Assembly (NCBI RefSeq): GCF_034347385.1
Contig: NZ_CP133777.1
Coordinates: 3,162,001 to 3,226,000 of the forward strand
Source of the DNA: Actimicrobium sp. CCC2.4
GTDB lineage: Bacteria; Pseudomonadota; Gammaproteobacteria; Burkholderiales; Burkholderiaceae_D
Direction: 5' to 3'
Length of the DNA stretch: 64,000 bases
In this document: piece by piece, positions 55,095-64,000 of the stretch
How the letters are laid out: the number at the start of each line of letters is the position of its first letter
Position numbering within the stretch: the stretch's first letter is position 1
Program-made: the position numbers and the translations under genes
The notes under the pieces: generated by a model
What the model saw: the letters and a program-made list of their open reading frames with translations, nothing else
Database searches by the model: none
What the model was told of the DNA's origin: nothing

Positions 55095-56135
55095 CTATGT
55101 CCGGAACGGCCACAGGTGAAACAGACGGCGGATGCGACGCCAGATCTCCGCCAGACCATGCGGTTCGAAGATCAGGAACAGCACGATCATCGAACCGAAA
55201 ACTATCGTGCGCACCGGTGACAGCACCAGCGTCGCGTTATCGCCGAGCGGCAACCAGCCGACGATCAGCTTGAGCAATTCCGGCACCAGCGTCATGAAGA
55301 TCGCGCCGAAAATGCTGCCGCTGATGGTGCCCATGCCGCCGACGATGACGGCGGCCAGAAAGAAAATCGACATCAGCAGCGGAAAACTTTCCGGCGTGAC
55401 GACGCGAAAGAAATAGGCGAACAGGCCACCGGCGACACCGGCATAGAACGACGAGATCGCGAACGACATCAGCTTGTACGGCATCAGCGGAATGCCGAGC
55501 ACGGCGGCCGAAATATCGCGGTCGCGGATCGCGATGAAGGCGCGGCCGATGCGGGTACGGAACAGGTTGGCGGCACCGAACACCATCAGGATCATGATCG
55601 GCGCGATGACCCAGTACAGGCGGAACGAGGTATCGAGTTCGGCACCGAACAGGCGTGCCGGCGGTACTGTCATGCCACCATTACCACCGGTGATGCCGGC
55701 CCAGTGCGCGAATAAAAAATGCGTCATGAAGCCGGCCGCGATCGTCGCAATCGCCAGGTATAGGCCCTTGACCCGCAACGATGGCAAGCCGACCAGGATG
55801 CCACCCAGCATCGCGACGATGCCGCCGGCCAGCAGGTTCAGCAGGAATGGCGAGCCGTAGCGCACTTGCAAAATGGCGACCGTGTAGGCGCCTAATCCCA
55901 TGAAGGCAGCCTGGCCGAGACTGACCAGGCCGGTGTAGCCGGTCAGCAAATTGAGGCCCGTCGTGCTGACGATATTGAGACCGACCAGGCAGGCCAGATA
56001 GAGCCAGTATTCGTTGGCCATGAACGGGAAGGCGACCAGCGCCAGCAACAGCACGCCGAACCAGGCGCGCTGCGGCGTGCTGTCGAACAGCGCCTGATCG
56101 GCCAGGTAACTTTGTTTTGCGGAGCCGATGCGCAT
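55095..56135 (-). CDS. LivM-type ABC transporter permease
   Basis: A 346-aa inner-membrane permease with about ten hydrophobic segments, GYTGLVSLGQAAFMGLGAY near the N-terminal third and LPSLRVKGLYLAIATIAAG, both typical of LivM. It overlaps the livH-type gene by one base (TAATG). It shares the system with the livG, livH and livF genes around it. Confidence 0.92.
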   Translation of the reverse strand: MRIGSAKQSYLADQALFDSTPQRAWFGVLLLALVAFPFMANEYWLYLACLVGLNIVSTTGLNLLTGYTGLVSLGQAAFMGLGAYTVAILQVRYGSPFLLNLLAGGIVAMLGGILVGLPSLRVKGLYLAIATIAAGFMTHFLFAHWAGITGGNGGMTVPPARLFGAELDTSFRLYWVIAPIMILMVFGAANLFRTRIGRAFIAIRDRDISAAVLGIPLMPYKLMSFAISSFYAGVAGGLFAYFFRVVTPESFPLLMSIFFLAAVIVGGMGTISGSIFGAIFMTLVPELLKLIVGWLPLGDNATLVLSPVRTIVFGSMIVLFLIFEPHGLAEIWRRIRRLFHLWPFRT

Positions 56136-57019
56136 TACAGCCTCTCTATGTCATGGGTGCCGAACAGGCCGTACGGCCGGATCAGCAGGATCAGCACCAG
56201 CAGGCTGAAGGTGGCGAGCAGCTTGTATTCGCCGCCGAGATAGGTGCCGGTCCATGCTTCGATCAGACCGATCAGCAAACCGCCGACCAACGCGCCGAGC
56301 ACGCTGTCGAGCCCACCAAAGATCACCACCACCAGCACCGATAAACCGAAGATGCCCATCGACGACGAGATGCCGCCGATCGCCCCGACCACGATCCCGG
56401 CGACCCCGGCAATCACCGCCGCCAGCGACCAGGACAACGAAAACACGCGCGGCACATTGATGCCCATCGAGTACGCGGCACCCTGGTCGGAGGCGGTCGC
56501 GCGCAACGCGACACCGCCGCGCCAGAAGCGGAACACCAGCAACACGATCACGATCAGCACCACCGCAACCCAGAAGCCGTAAAAAGTTTTCGGGGCGAGG
56601 AACGCTTCGCCGATCTGGATCGGCTTGGTCGGCATGAAGTCGGGCAAGCGGCGCTGGTCGGCTGTCCAGATCAGTTCGACCAGGCCGACCAGGATCGACG
56701 ACAGGCCCACCGTCACCATGAACGAAGAGATCGGTGATTCGCCCAGCATCGGCCGGATGATGGTGCGCTCGACCAGTGCGCCGATCGCGCCCATCGACAG
56801 CAAGGCCGCCGGGATCGCGATCCATAGCGGCAAGCCCATGCCCGCAGAGAAAGCGAAGAACAGGTAGGCGCCTATCATCAGCATGTCGCCGATGGCCAGA
56901 TTCACCACGCGGGTGGCTTTGTAAATGATCACGAAGGCCAGGCCAGTCAGTGCATACAGGCCGCCGGTACCGAGGCCGGCAAGCGAAATTTCGAAAAAGA
57001 ACAACCAGTCGACATTCAT
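56135..57019 (-). CDS. LivH-type ABC transporter permease
   Basis: A 294-aa permease with the LivH-type block GGLYALTGLAFVIIYKATRVVNLAIGD split across its first 45 residues and about eight helices. It overlaps livG by four bases (ATGA) and the livM-type gene by one base. Confidence 0.92.
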   Translation of the reverse strand: MNVDWLFFFEISLAGLGTGGLYALTGLAFVIIYKATRVVNLAIGDMLMIGAYLFFAFSAGMGLPLWIAIPAALLSMGAIGALVERTIIRPMLGESPISSFMVTVGLSSILVGLVELIWTADQRRLPDFMPTKPIQIGEAFLAPKTFYGFWVAVVLIVIVLLVFRFWRGGVALRATASDQGAAYSMGINVPRVFSLSWSLAAVIAGVAGIVVGAIGGISSSMGIFGLSVLVVVIFGGLDSVLGALVGGLLIGLIEAWTGTYLGGEYKLLATFSLLVLILLIRPYGLFGTHDIERL

Positions 57020-57858
57020 GCAGCGCTCCTGGCCCGCAAGATCGCGGCATCCTTGTAGCGCGCCCGCAGCGCCATCACGTCGCCCGAACCGAGGTACGCC
57101 TTGATGACTTCGGGATTGGCCTGTACCTCGGCTGGTTTGCCGTCGGCAATCACCTGGCCAAAATTGAGGACGATGACGTGGTCCGACAGGTCCATTACCA
57201 TGCCCATGTCATGCTCGACCATCAGGATGGTGACACCCCACTCGCGTCGGACTTCGAGAATGAAGCGCGCCATGTCTTCGGTTTCTTCGCGGTTCATGCC
57301 GGCGACCGGTTCGTCGAGTAACAGGATCTTCGGTTTCATGGCCAGTGCCCGGGCCAGCTCGACGCGCTTTTGCAAGCCATACGATAGCGATGCGACGGGA
57401 GCGTTACGGATGTGATCGATCTCGAGGAAGTCGATGATGCGTTCTTCGATTTCCTGGCGCAGCGCTTCTTCTTCGCGGCGCGCAGCGCGGGTGTAGAACA
57501 GTGCGGCTAACGGACCGGTATTGAGATGGCAATGACGACCGAGCTTGATATTGTCGAGCACGCTCATGCCGCGAAACAGCGCGATATTCTGGAAGCTGCG
57601 CGCCATGCCCAATGCGGCACGCCGGGGTGGCGCGACGCCAGCCAGACTGAAATCGTTAAAACGGATATCGCCGGAAGCCGGCTTGTAGAAGCCCGAGATG
57701 GTGTTGAAAACGGAAGTTTTTCCGGCCCCGTTGGGACCGATGATGGAAGTAATCGAGCCTTCCTGAACGGAAAAACTCACATCGTTCAACGCCTTCACGC
57801 CGCCAAACGCGAGCGTGACTGCGCTAACGTCCAGAATGGATCGCCCCATAGCCGCCAC
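57016..57858 (-). CDS. livG: LivG-type ABC transporter ATP-binding protein
   Basis: A 280-aa ATPase, first gene of the second liv-type operon. Walker A GPNGAGKTS, Q-loop RSFQNIALF, signature LSYGLQKRVELARAL, Walker B ILLLDEPVAGM and switch His in VEHDMGMV are present. Of several starts, GTG 57858 lies exactly six bases after AAGGAG (57865-57870), while ATG 57873 has no ribosome-binding site, so GTG is preferred. Confidence 0.92.
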   Translation of the reverse strand: MAAMGRSILDVSAVTLAFGGVKALNDVSFSVQEGSITSIIGPNGAGKTSVFNTISGFYKPASGDIRFNDFSLAGVAPPRRAALGMARSFQNIALFRGMSVLDNIKLGRHCHLNTGPLAALFYTRAARREEEALRQEIEERIIDFLEIDHIRNAPVASLSYGLQKRVELARALAMKPKILLLDEPVAGMNREETEDMARFILEVRREWGVTILMVEHDMGMVMDLSDHVIVLNFGQVIADGKPAEVQANPEVIKAYLGSGDVMALRARYKDAAILRARSAA

Positions 57859-58176
57859 TACCGTCTCCTTCATTTTTGTAGGCAGCGCATCGAGGCGCTG
57901 TCCCTGGCGCTCACTATTTATCGTGCAGTGATACTTTCCAGTAACATCGAAAATAATTTCATTCCGACAAATATGCAAGCACTTTATTCGTGTCTTCACG
58001 ACTCGACGACAATCGCGCCGGTGACAGCAGCGATTATCCGAATTAAATGTTACCAGCGGGTAGGTGGCTATTTTCAGCGCAGATGACAAGCGGGTAGTCG
58101 ATTGCCAGCGTCATGCGCAGACACGACGAATCATCATTGATGAACTTCAGGAAGGGAAATGGAAGCAGTATCTGAC
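57859..58176. other. Non-coding spacer, promoter region of the livG operon
   Basis: This 318-base AT-richer region separates tRNA-Arg from livG, both on the minus strand. It should contain the operon promoter and a TetR-type operator, but I could not point to a convincing palindrome. No gene is seen. Confidence 0.4.
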
Positions 58177-58253
58177 TGGTCTGCCCTACTGGAATCGAAC
58201 CAGTAACCTATGCCTTAGAAGGGCATTGCTCTATCCAGTTGAGCTAAGGGCAG
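58177..58253 (-). tRNA. tRNA-Arg (anticodon TCT)
   Basis: A 77-base minus-strand cloverleaf. The acceptor arm CTGCCCT pairs with AGGGCAG, the anticodon stem ATGCC/GGCAT encloses the loop CTTCTAA (anticodon TCT), the T-arm reads TACTGG-TTCGATT-CCAGTA, and the discriminator is A. The 3' CCA is encoded. It reads AGA codons. Confidence 0.95.
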
Positions 58254-58368
58254 AAGGTAAAAGCGGATGGGTGCGTGATGCAAGTGTTTGTCGCCAGACC
58301 GTGACCTGCTACCTGGCGGTCGCTGCACTGACTATGACTTGCTTGCGAGAATGAGCTTAACGTAAACG

Positions 58369-58402
58369 AAAAAAAGCGGGTTGTCGTTAAACAACCCGCT
58401 TT
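58369..58402 (-). terminator. Intrinsic terminator after tRNA-Pro
   Basis: AAAGCGGGTTGT (58373-58384) pairs with ACAACCCGCTTT (58391-58402) around CGTTAA. On the minus strand a run of seven T follows. It lies eight bases past the tRNA-Pro 3' end, so the two tRNAs are probably not one transcript. Confidence 0.9.
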
Positions 58403-58409
58403 AAATTTC

Positions 58410-58486
58410 TGGTCGGAGTACAAGGATTCGAACCTTGGACCCCCTGGTCCCAAACCAGGTGCGCTACCGGGCTGCGCTACACTCCG
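58410..58486 (-). tRNA. tRNA-Pro (anticodon TGG)
   Basis: A 77-base minus-strand cloverleaf. The acceptor CGGAGTG pairs with TACTCCG (one G-U type pair at the inner end), and the anticodon stem CCTGG/CCAGG holds loop TTTGGGA (anticodon TGG). The D-arm has GCGCAGCCCGGTAGCGC, the T-arm CAAGG-TTCGAAT-CCTTG, discriminator A and encoded CCA. It is terminated just downstream. Confidence 0.95.
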
Positions 58487-58580
58487 ATAGACAGAATCAT
58501 AGCGGGCGAGCCTCTTTTGGTCAATGGCTGGAGGGCTTAAATTTGCATGCAGCGTTATCGCCCGTCCCTGCCAAAACAAT

Positions 58581-59276
58581 TCAATCCGGTTTGGCGTCCA
58601 TCAGGTAGCCGATACTGCGCACCGTCTTGATGTAACCAGCGGCCACCCCGAGCGATTTTCGCAAGCGCATGATGTGGACATCGACGGTACGTTCTTCGAG
58701 AAACGCCTCATCGCCCCATACCTTGTCGAGCAACTGGGAACGTGAAAATACCCGCGCCGGATGGGCAACAAGAAATTTGAGCAAACGAAATTCGGATTGA
58801 TCGAGTTTGACAGGCACGTCGGCAACCGTGACCAGATGACGCTCGGTATCGATCGTGATCGTGCCGTAGATATTTCCGGGCCTGGAGGCATCAGCGCGAT
58901 TGCGACGTAACAGCGAGTGAATACGAGCCACCAGCTCACGTGGAGAAAACGGTTTGGTAATGTAGTCATCGGCACCGGCATTGAGGCCGAGCACCTTGTC
59001 TTCGTCCATGCCGTTTGCCGTGAGCATAATCACCGGCAATACCGACGTTACCGCCGTATTGCGCCACTCCCTGAGCAAGGTCAGACCTGAGCCATCCGGC
59101 AACATCCAGTCCAGCAATACGATATCCGGCAGTTGTTCGGCAATAGCAAGGCGCGCCTCCTGCATGGTCATCGCATTGTGCGAAGAAAAACCGGCATCCG
59201 CGAGTGTGAACTGCAACAGCTCGGCGATACCGGGTTCGTCTTCAACGAGCAGGATTTGATAACGTGGATTTTCCAT
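58581..59276 (-). CDS. phoB: PhoB-like response regulator
   Basis: A 231-aa OmpR-family regulator. The receiver domain has LLVEDEP, phospho-acceptor Asp56 in LLDWMLPDGSG, Thr in MLTANG and Lys in ITKPFS. The C-terminal winged helix has SEFRLLKFLVAHPARVFSRSQLL and VDVHIMRLRKSL. The DWMLP wording is PhoB-like, so control of phosphate starvation genes is likely. No phoR or phoU gene is adjacent, so the cognate kinase is encoded elsewhere. Confidence 0.85.
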   Translation of the reverse strand: MENPRYQILLVEDEPGIAELLQFTLADAGFSSHNAMTMQEARLAIAEQLPDIVLLDWMLPDGSGLTLLREWRNTAVTSVLPVIMLTANGMDEDKVLGLNAGADDYITKPFSPRELVARIHSLLRRNRADASRPGNIYGTITIDTERHLVTVADVPVKLDQSEFRLLKFLVAHPARVFSRSQLLDKVWGDEAFLEERTVDVHIMRLRKSLGVAAGYIKTVRSIGYLMDAKPD

Positions 59277-59363
59277 TCTTGCCTGCGTTGCACGGCCTTA
59301 GCCGAAGGGGTATCAGTGTAGTCCAGGATCGTCGACGACAATCCTGGAGAGAATCAGCCGCAG

Positions 59364-59390
59364 CAAAAAAGACCCGCCTTGCTTGGCGGG
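59364..59390 (-). terminator. Intrinsic terminator after glmM
   Basis: CCCGCC (59373-59378) pairs with GGCGGG (59385-59390), and on the minus strand the stem is followed by TCTTTTTT. It lies about 30 bases beyond the glmM stop and separates it from phoB. Confidence 0.85.
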
Positions 59391-59419
59391 ATCATCGTGA
59401 GCAACTTACCACGAGCCAT

Positions 59420-60754
59420 TCAGGCCGGAACTACTTTGTCGGCAATCCGGCGTGCCATCGCATCCGCCAGGCCGGCGGTCTTTGCTTCCACCATCACGCG
59501 AATCAGCGGCTCGGTACCCGAGGCACGGATCAGCACACGGCCTGCATCACCAAGTTCAAGCTCGACAGCCTCCTTTTCGGCAACCATCGCAGCATTGTTG
59601 AGCCAGTTGAATCCTGCCGCGACACGGACGTTGATGAGAGCCTGCGGGTACATCACGATATCCTCGGTGCACTGGGCCAGTGTCTTGTTGCTGCGCTTGA
59701 GCGCCGACAGTACCTGCAATGCGGACACGATGCCGTCACCCGTAGTGTGCTTGTCAAGAAACAGCAAATGTCCCGATCCTTCGCCACCCAATGTCCAGCC
59801 GCGTTCCTGCAAGACTTCAAGCACATAGCGATCGCCCACCTTGGCACGGGCAAATCCGACGCCAAGCTCCCGGAATGCGACTTCAAGCGCCATGTTGGTC
59901 ATCAAGGTACCGACCACGCCGGGCACGACCTGCGTCAGCATCCGGTCTTTGGCCATGATGTAGAGCAGCTCGTCGCCGTTATAAATCCGTCCGCTGCCAT
60001 CGACCATGACCAGGCGGTCGGCATCGCCATCCAGTGCAATCCCGAGGTCCGCACGGTTGGCACGTACTGCGCGCGACAAGGCATCGGGCGCAGTTGCGCC
60101 GACCTGATCGTTAATGTTGATACCGTTGGGCTGATTGCCGATCGCGATGACCTCTGCACCGAGCTCATGCAGGACATGCGGCGCAATATGATAAGCCGCT
60201 CCGTGGGCGCAATCGACGACGATACGCATGCCGCGCAGATCGAGTGCGTTTGGAAACGTGCTTTTGCAGAATTCAATGTATCGACCCTGGGCATCATCGA
60301 GACGTTGCGCCTTGCCGAGCTTGTCGGATGACACGCAGCCGAGCGGCTCTTCCAGTTGCGCCTCGATGGCCTCCTCGACCGAATCAGGCAGCTTGTTGCC
60401 CTGTGAGGAAAAAAACTTGATGCCGTTGTCATCGTAAGGATTGTGCGATGCCGAGATCACGACACCCGCCGATAGACGCAAAGCGCGCGTCAGATAAGCC
60501 ACCGCCGGCGTCGGCATCGGTCCGGCCAGCATCACGTCGACACCGGCAGCGGCAAACCCGGCTTCGAGTGCTGCCTCCAGCATGTAGCCGGAAATCCGTG
60601 TGTCCTTACCAATTAACACCGTCGGTTTGCCGCTATCGGATGCGGTCAGTACTTTGCCGGCGGCATAACCAAGTCGCATCACAAAATCAGGAGTAATCGG
60701 TGCGATGCCAACTTTGCCGCGCACTCCGTCAGTACCAAAATATTTACGTGCCAT
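59420..60754 (-). CDS. glmM: Phosphoglucosamine mutase
   Basis: A 444-aa enzyme converting glucosamine 6-phosphate to glucosamine 1-phosphate for UDP-GlcNAc and peptidoglycan synthesis. The active-site serine is in ISASHNP (Ser103), the metal loop is DGDADR, and the sugar-binding GGEGSGH and C-terminal [11 protein letters not shown] phosphate loop are present. AGGAT precedes the ATG. It follows folP by 24 bases, the usual order. Confidence 0.96.
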   Translation of the reverse strand: MARKYFGTDGVRGKVGIAPITPDFVMRLGYAAGKVLTASDSGKPTVLIGKDTRISGYMLEAALEAGFAAAGVDVMLAGPMPTPAVAYLTRALRLSAGVVISASHNPYDDNGIKFFSSQGNKLPDSVEEAIEAQLEEPLGCVSSDKLGKAQRLDDAQGRYIEFCKSTFPNALDLRGMRIVVDCAHGAAYHIAPHVLHELGAEVIAIGNQPNGININDQVGATAPDALSRAVRANRADLGIALDGDADRLVMVDGSGRIYNGDELLYIMAKDRMLTQVVPGVVGTLMTNMALEVAFRELGVGFARAKVGDRYVLEVLQERGWTLGGEGSGHLLFLDKHTTGDGIVSALQVLSALKRSNKTLAQCTEDIVMYPQALINVRVAAGFNWLNNAAMVAEKEAVELELGDAGRVLIRASGTEPLIRVMVEAKTAGLADAMARRIADKVVPA

Positions 60755-60778
60755 CGTTATCCTAATTGTTCATTTTTA

Positions 60779-61621
60779 TTATGTCGCTGCCCGCCATACC
60801 TTCAAGGCATCGATAGTTTCAGCCACATCGTGCACCCGTAAAATTGCTGCGCCGTTGACCGCTGCAACTATGGCAGCAGCAAGGCTGCCGGCCAGCCGTT
60901 GCTGGACTGGCTGGCCGGTCAGATTGCCTATCATCGATTTACGGGACATCCCTGCGAGCAACGGCAGATCCAAACTGGTCGCAATGTAACGAATATGTTT
61001 CAACAGCGCCAGATTATGCTCCAGTGTTTTCCCAAAACCAAAACCGGGATCAATACTCAAGCGCTCGCGCGCAATGCCGCAGGCTTCCATTTGCCGGACG
61101 CGCTCGCTCAAGAAATCACTGACCTGCTGCACCACATCCTGATAGACCGGATCCCGCTGCATGTGTTGAGGGTCACTCGCCATGTGCATGATACAAAGTC
61201 CGCAATCGCTTTCCTTGACTGCAGTCAACGCTGCCATATCCCGAAAACCACTAATGTCATTGATCATGTCCGCGCCTGCCGCCAGCACCTCAACCATCAC
61301 CGCCGGTTTGTAAGTATCGATGGACAAGGGCTTGCCGCAATCACGCAAGGCAAAGACGACCGGCAAAATGCGGCGCAGTTCTTCATCAATTGGCAGTGGT
61401 GTCGCGCCGGGGCGACTTGACTCGCCGCCGATATCAATGATGTCGACACCCTCATCGATCATTTGCTCGGCACGCGACACAACGGTGTCGAGAGACTGAA
61501 ATTGACCGCCATCAGAAAACGAATCGGGCGTCACATTCAGGACGCCCATGATCAGCGGCATCGCCCCTTCCCTCAGCGGGAAGCGATAGCGCCCGCAGTG
61601 CAGCATCGATGTATTCATCAT
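60779..61621 (-). CDS. folP: Dihydropteroate synthase
   Basis: A 280-aa TIM-barrel enzyme joining p-aminobenzoate to dihydropterin pyrophosphate, the sulfonamide target. Signatures MGVLNVTPDSFSDGG and DIGGESSRPGA are present, as are DPGFGFGKT and KSMIGNLTGQP. The start is ATG 61621 or the immediately following ATG 61618; a longer frame begins inside the ftsH terminator and is rejected. It pairs with glmM downstream. Confidence 0.94.
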   Translation of the reverse strand: MMNTSMLHCGRYRFPLREGAMPLIMGVLNVTPDSFSDGGQFQSLDTVVSRAEQMIDEGVDIIDIGGESSRPGATPLPIDEELRRILPVVFALRDCGKPLSIDTYKPAVMVEVLAAGADMINDISGFRDMAALTAVKESDCGLCIMHMASDPQHMQRDPVYQDVVQQVSDFLSERVRQMEACGIARERLSIDPGFGFGKTLEHNLALLKHIRYIATSLDLPLLAGMSRKSMIGNLTGQPVQQRLAGSLAAAIVAAVNGAAILRVHDVAETIDALKVWRAAT

Positions 61622-61629
61622 TCCAGACA

Positions 61630-61661
61630 AAATAAAAGGGTGAGGATTACTCCTCACCCTT
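61630..61661 (-). terminator. Intrinsic terminator between ftsH and folP
   Basis: AAGGGTGAGGA (61636-61646) pairs with TCCTCACCCTT (61651-61661) around TTAC. On the minus strand the stem runs into TTTTATTTT. It lies 20 bases after the ftsH stop and directly before the folP start. Confidence 0.85.
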
Positions 61662-61681
61662 GTTGACTAACAGCGAATGAA

Positions 61682-63574
61682 TCAGGCTGGCGCGGTGGCC
61701 GTCGGTGTCACACCACCGGGACCATTCGGGCCATCAGAAGTCTGACGCCTCGGTGGCACACCTGCTTTTGGCAAGCGTGGCTCGCGGCCTTCCATGATGT
61801 CGTTGATCTGGTCTGCATCGATGGTTTCCCACTCGAGCAGCGTCTTGGCCATCAGTTCGACTTTTTCGCGGTTCTCTTCCAGCAAGCGACGCGACAAAGC
61901 GTACTGGCCATCGAGGATGCTGCGAATTTCAAGATCGACTTTTTGCTGCGTGGCTTCCGATACGGTCTTGGCTGACATCCGGCCGAAGTAAGCATCCTGC
62001 TCGGTATCTTCGTAGACCATCGTGCCCAGGCTTTCGGACATACCATAACGCGTCACCATTGCGCGCGCCAGTTTCGTGGCCCGCTCAAAGTCATTCGACG
62101 CGCCTGTCGACATCTGATGCATGAAAATTTCTTCGGCAATACGACCGCCAAACAGAATCGCGATTTCTTCGAGCATCTTGTCTTTGTACAAGTTGACGCG
62201 ATCGTGTTCCGGTAACTGCCATGTCAAGCCAAGTGCAAACCCACGCGGCATGATGGTGACCTTGTGGACTGGATCAGCCTTAGGCAGCAGCTTCGCGACC
62301 ACGGCGTGTCCCGATTCATGGAACGCGGTATTGCGGCGTTCTTCTTCGCGCATGACTGCCGACTTGCGCTCCGGCCCCATAACAATTTTGTCCTTGGCAT
62401 CTTCGAAGTCCTGCATTTCCACCAGTCGCTTGTTGCGACGTGCCGCAAACAATGCTGCTTCGTTGACGAGGTTAGCCAGGTCAGCGCCCGAAAAACCAGG
62501 TGTACCACGAGCAAGGATGTCAGCTTTGACATCGGTTCCAATCGGAACCTTGCGCATGTGAACGTACAAGATCTGTTCGCGACCACGGATGTCCGGCAAA
62601 CCGACGACAACCTGGCGGTCGAAGCGACCCGGCCGCAATAGCGCCTTATCAAGAACGTCGGCACGGTTGGTTGCTGCGATTACGATCACACCAGCGTTCG
62701 CCTCGAAACCATCCATCTCGACCAGCAACTGGTTAAGCGTCTGCTCACGTTCGTCATTACCACCGCCCATGCCGGCACCGCGATGGCGACCGACCGCATC
62801 AATTTCATCAATGAAGATGATGCAAGGAGATTGCTTTTTCGCGTTTTCGAACATGTCGCGAACACGGGATGCACCGACACCGACGAACATTTCAACAAAG
62901 TCGGAACCCGAAATGGTGAAGAAAGGTACCTTGGCTTCACCGGCGATCGCCCGTGCCAGCAAAGTCTTACCCGTACCCGGAGGACCAACCATCAGGACAC
63001 CGCGGGGAATCCGGCCGCCCAGTTTTTGAAACTTGGTCGGATCGCGCAGAAAGTCGACCAACTCCTGAACTTCCTCTTTGGCCTCGTCGCAACCGGCGAC
63101 ATCAGCAAACGTAACGGCATTGGTGGTTTCATCCAGCATGCGCGCTTTCGATTTACCGAAAGAGAATGCGCCGCCTTTGCCGCCGCCCTGCATCTGCCGC
63201 ATGAAGAATACCCAGACACCGATCAGCAGCAACATCGGGAACCACGAGATGAAGATCTGCGAAAGGAATGACTGCTCTTCAGGTTGCTTGACATCGAACT
63301 TGACGCCGTTATTGACTAGATCGCCGATCAACCCACGATCGAGATAAGTAATCGCCGTTCTGATTTTTTTGCCGTCCGTTGTCGTCGCGGTGAGTGTGCG
63401 ATCTTCAATGGTGGCATCTTTGATGCGCTTGGATTTGACCTCATCCAGAAAGTCGGAGTAAGGAACAACTGTTGCACCGCTCGATGCCGTACGGCTATCG
63501 AACTGTTTGAACACCATGAAAAGTACCATGGCGATAACCACCCAAATGGCGGCCTTGGAAAACATATTATTCAC
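61682..63574 (-). CDS. ftsH: ATP-dependent zinc metalloprotease FtsH
   Basis: A 630-aa membrane-anchored AAA+ protease that degrades short-lived and misassembled proteins. Two transmembrane helices (about 5-24 and 103-123) flank a periplasmic part. Walker A GPPGTGKT near 197, Walker [12 protein letters not shown], the second region of homology [21 protein letters not shown], and zinc motif HESGH near 420 are intact. The start is GTG 63574 with GGAG five bases upstream. The C-terminal tail is Gly/Pro/Thr-rich. Confidence 0.96.
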   Translation of the reverse strand: MNNMFSKAAIWVVIAMVLFMVFKQFDSRTASSGATVVPYSDFLDEVKSKRIKDATIEDRTLTATTTDGKKIRTAITYLDRGLIGDLVNNGVKFDVKQPEEQSFLSQIFISWFPMLLLIGVWVFFMRQMQGGGKGGAFSFGKSKARMLDETTNAVTFADVAGCDEAKEEVQELVDFLRDPTKFQKLGGRIPRGVLMVGPPGTGKTLLARAIAGEAKVPFFTISGSDFVEMFVGVGASRVRDMFENAKKQSPCIIFIDEIDAVGRHRGAGMGGGNDEREQTLNQLLVEMDGFEANAGVIVIAATNRADVLDKALLRPGRFDRQVVVGLPDIRGREQILYVHMRKVPIGTDVKADILARGTPGFSGADLANLVNEAALFAARRNKRLVEMQDFEDAKDKIVMGPERKSAVMREEERRNTAFHESGHAVVAKLLPKADPVHKVTIMPRGFALGLTWQLPEHDRVNLYKDKMLEEIAILFGGRIAEEIFMHQMSTGASNDFERATKLARAMVTRYGMSESLGTMVYEDTEQDAYFGRMSAKTVSEATQQKVDLEIRSILDGQYALSRRLLEENREKVELMAKTLLEWETIDADQINDIMEGREPRLPKAGVPPRRQTSDGPNGPGGVTPTATAPA

Positions 63575-63676
63575 TAGAACTCCTTGGACGCGCGTAGCGC
63601 CATATGCCTGAGATGCGATCTTACCCGTAATAAAGAGTGCCCGCTACGCACGACATTGGGATAAAGCCCTTCAAAA

Positions 63677-64000
63677 TCAAGGGTCCAATGGCAACTTTTG
63701 TAATGAAACCGGATTTTTTACGCCTTTACCAAGTAAAAATATCTCTGAAGATTTATCTTTGCTCGCTTTAGGCTTCTTGGGTGAGACAGTTTTGAATTCA
63801 CTGCGGAATTTTTCAACAATCTGACTATACCCTGATCCATTAAAACATTTGACGAGCAAGGCGCCCGAAGGTTTCAGGTGCGCTTGCGAGAATTCGATCG
63901 CCAAATCAATGATGTGCTCCATCCGCGCTGCATCGGCACTCGCGATGCCGGACAAATTCGGCGCCATGTCAGACAACACCACATCGACTTTGCGACCGGC
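63677..64000 (-). CDS. rlmE: 23S rRNA (uridine2552-2'-O)-methyltransferase RlmE (FtsJ), 5' end beyond window
   Basis: The C-terminal 107 codons of an RlmE/FtsJ methyltransferase; the frame is open to base 64000. [13 protein letters not shown] carries the catalytic Asp, followed by [13 protein letters not shown] (catalytic Lys) and [18 protein letters not shown], all typical of RlmE. Upstream of ftsH in the same direction, the usual order. Confidence 0.93.
   Translation of the reverse strand, partial: AGRKVDVVLSDMAPNLSGIASADAARMEHIIDLAIEFSQAHLKPSGALLVKCFNGSGYSQIVEKFRSEFKTVSPKKPKASKDKSSEIFLLGKGVKNPVSLQKLPLDP

Noticed and set aside
56151-57050. Long open frame in another phase across the LivH-type gene
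   Set aside because: Its translation is Arg/Asp-rich shadow sequence; the overlapping phase gives a clear membrane permease with coupled start and stop.

Overview
The window is a gene-dense, GC-rich bacterial chromosome segment. Neighbourhoods such as yicC-gmk-rpoZ-spoT-greB, rph-rdgB-hemW and rlmE-ftsH-folP-glmM, the many ATGA/GTGA gene overlaps, and the numerous branched-chain amino acid type ABC transporters point to a betaproteobacterium of the Burkholderiales, probably Oxalobacteraceae-like. The family assignment is inferred from protein flavour only. No insertion sequence, prophage, CRISPR array or rRNA operon is visible. Two tRNA genes (Arg-TCT and Pro-TGG) are present.

Layout. 1-3.4 kb: the end of a liv operon (livK-livH-livM, minus strand, livM cut by the window edge) with a possible folded RNA element between livK and livH. 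3.9-9.5 kb: a cold-shock protein, a large Cache-PAS-GAF-GGDEF-EAL signalling protein, an AI-2E family permease, a small membrane protein and a collagen-like lipoprotein. 9.7-10.5 kb: an SDR oxidoreductase behind a perfect inverted repeat. 10.5-20.2 kb: a ten-gene form I aerobic CO dehydrogenase operon on the minus strand (coxM-S-L-G-D-E, an XdhC-YHS fusion, a 2OG-Fe oxygenase, a Met-rich membrane protein, a coxI-like XdhC). 20.2-21.3 kb: a divergent rcoM-type haem PAS-LytTR CO sensor. The divergent spacer holds three direct repeats phased at exactly 21 bp. 21.3-24.1 kb: a Tat-exported IorAB-type molybdenum hydroxylase.

24.4-28.9 kb: a Hanks-type kinase and PP2C phosphatase ahead of rph-rdgB-hemW. 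29.0-34.8 kb: yicC, gmk, rpoZ, spoT, greB and rlmJ. 34.9-36.4 kb: modBA without modC. 36.6-38.8 kb: four consecutive small genes for exported proteins of unknown function, the last resembling an L,D-transpeptidase. 38.8-49.7 kb: lipid, redox and sulfur metabolism genes. These include a fused lysophospholipid transporter/acyltransferase, a metY/metZ-like enzyme, YihY, wrbA behind four 12-bp-phased repeats, a GlcD-type flavoenzyme and a hydroxypyruvate isomerase. 49.7-57.9 kb: a complete liv-type uptake operon joined to an acyl-CoA ligase, a TetR regulator and an enoyl-CoA hydratase/isomerase. 58.1-64.0 kb: tRNAs, a phoB-like regulator, glmM, folP, ftsH and partial rlmE.

How it fits together. 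The most coherent biology is CO oxidation. A haem sensor next to the cox promoter would switch on a Mo-Cu CO dehydrogenase. The operon supplies its maturation factors, and modAB nearby could contribute molybdate uptake. The least explained parts are the extra cox-operon genes (YHS fusion, dioxygenase, Met-rich membrane protein) and the four-gene exported-protein cassette. All functional calls are from reading the sequence and from recalled family motifs; no searches were run.
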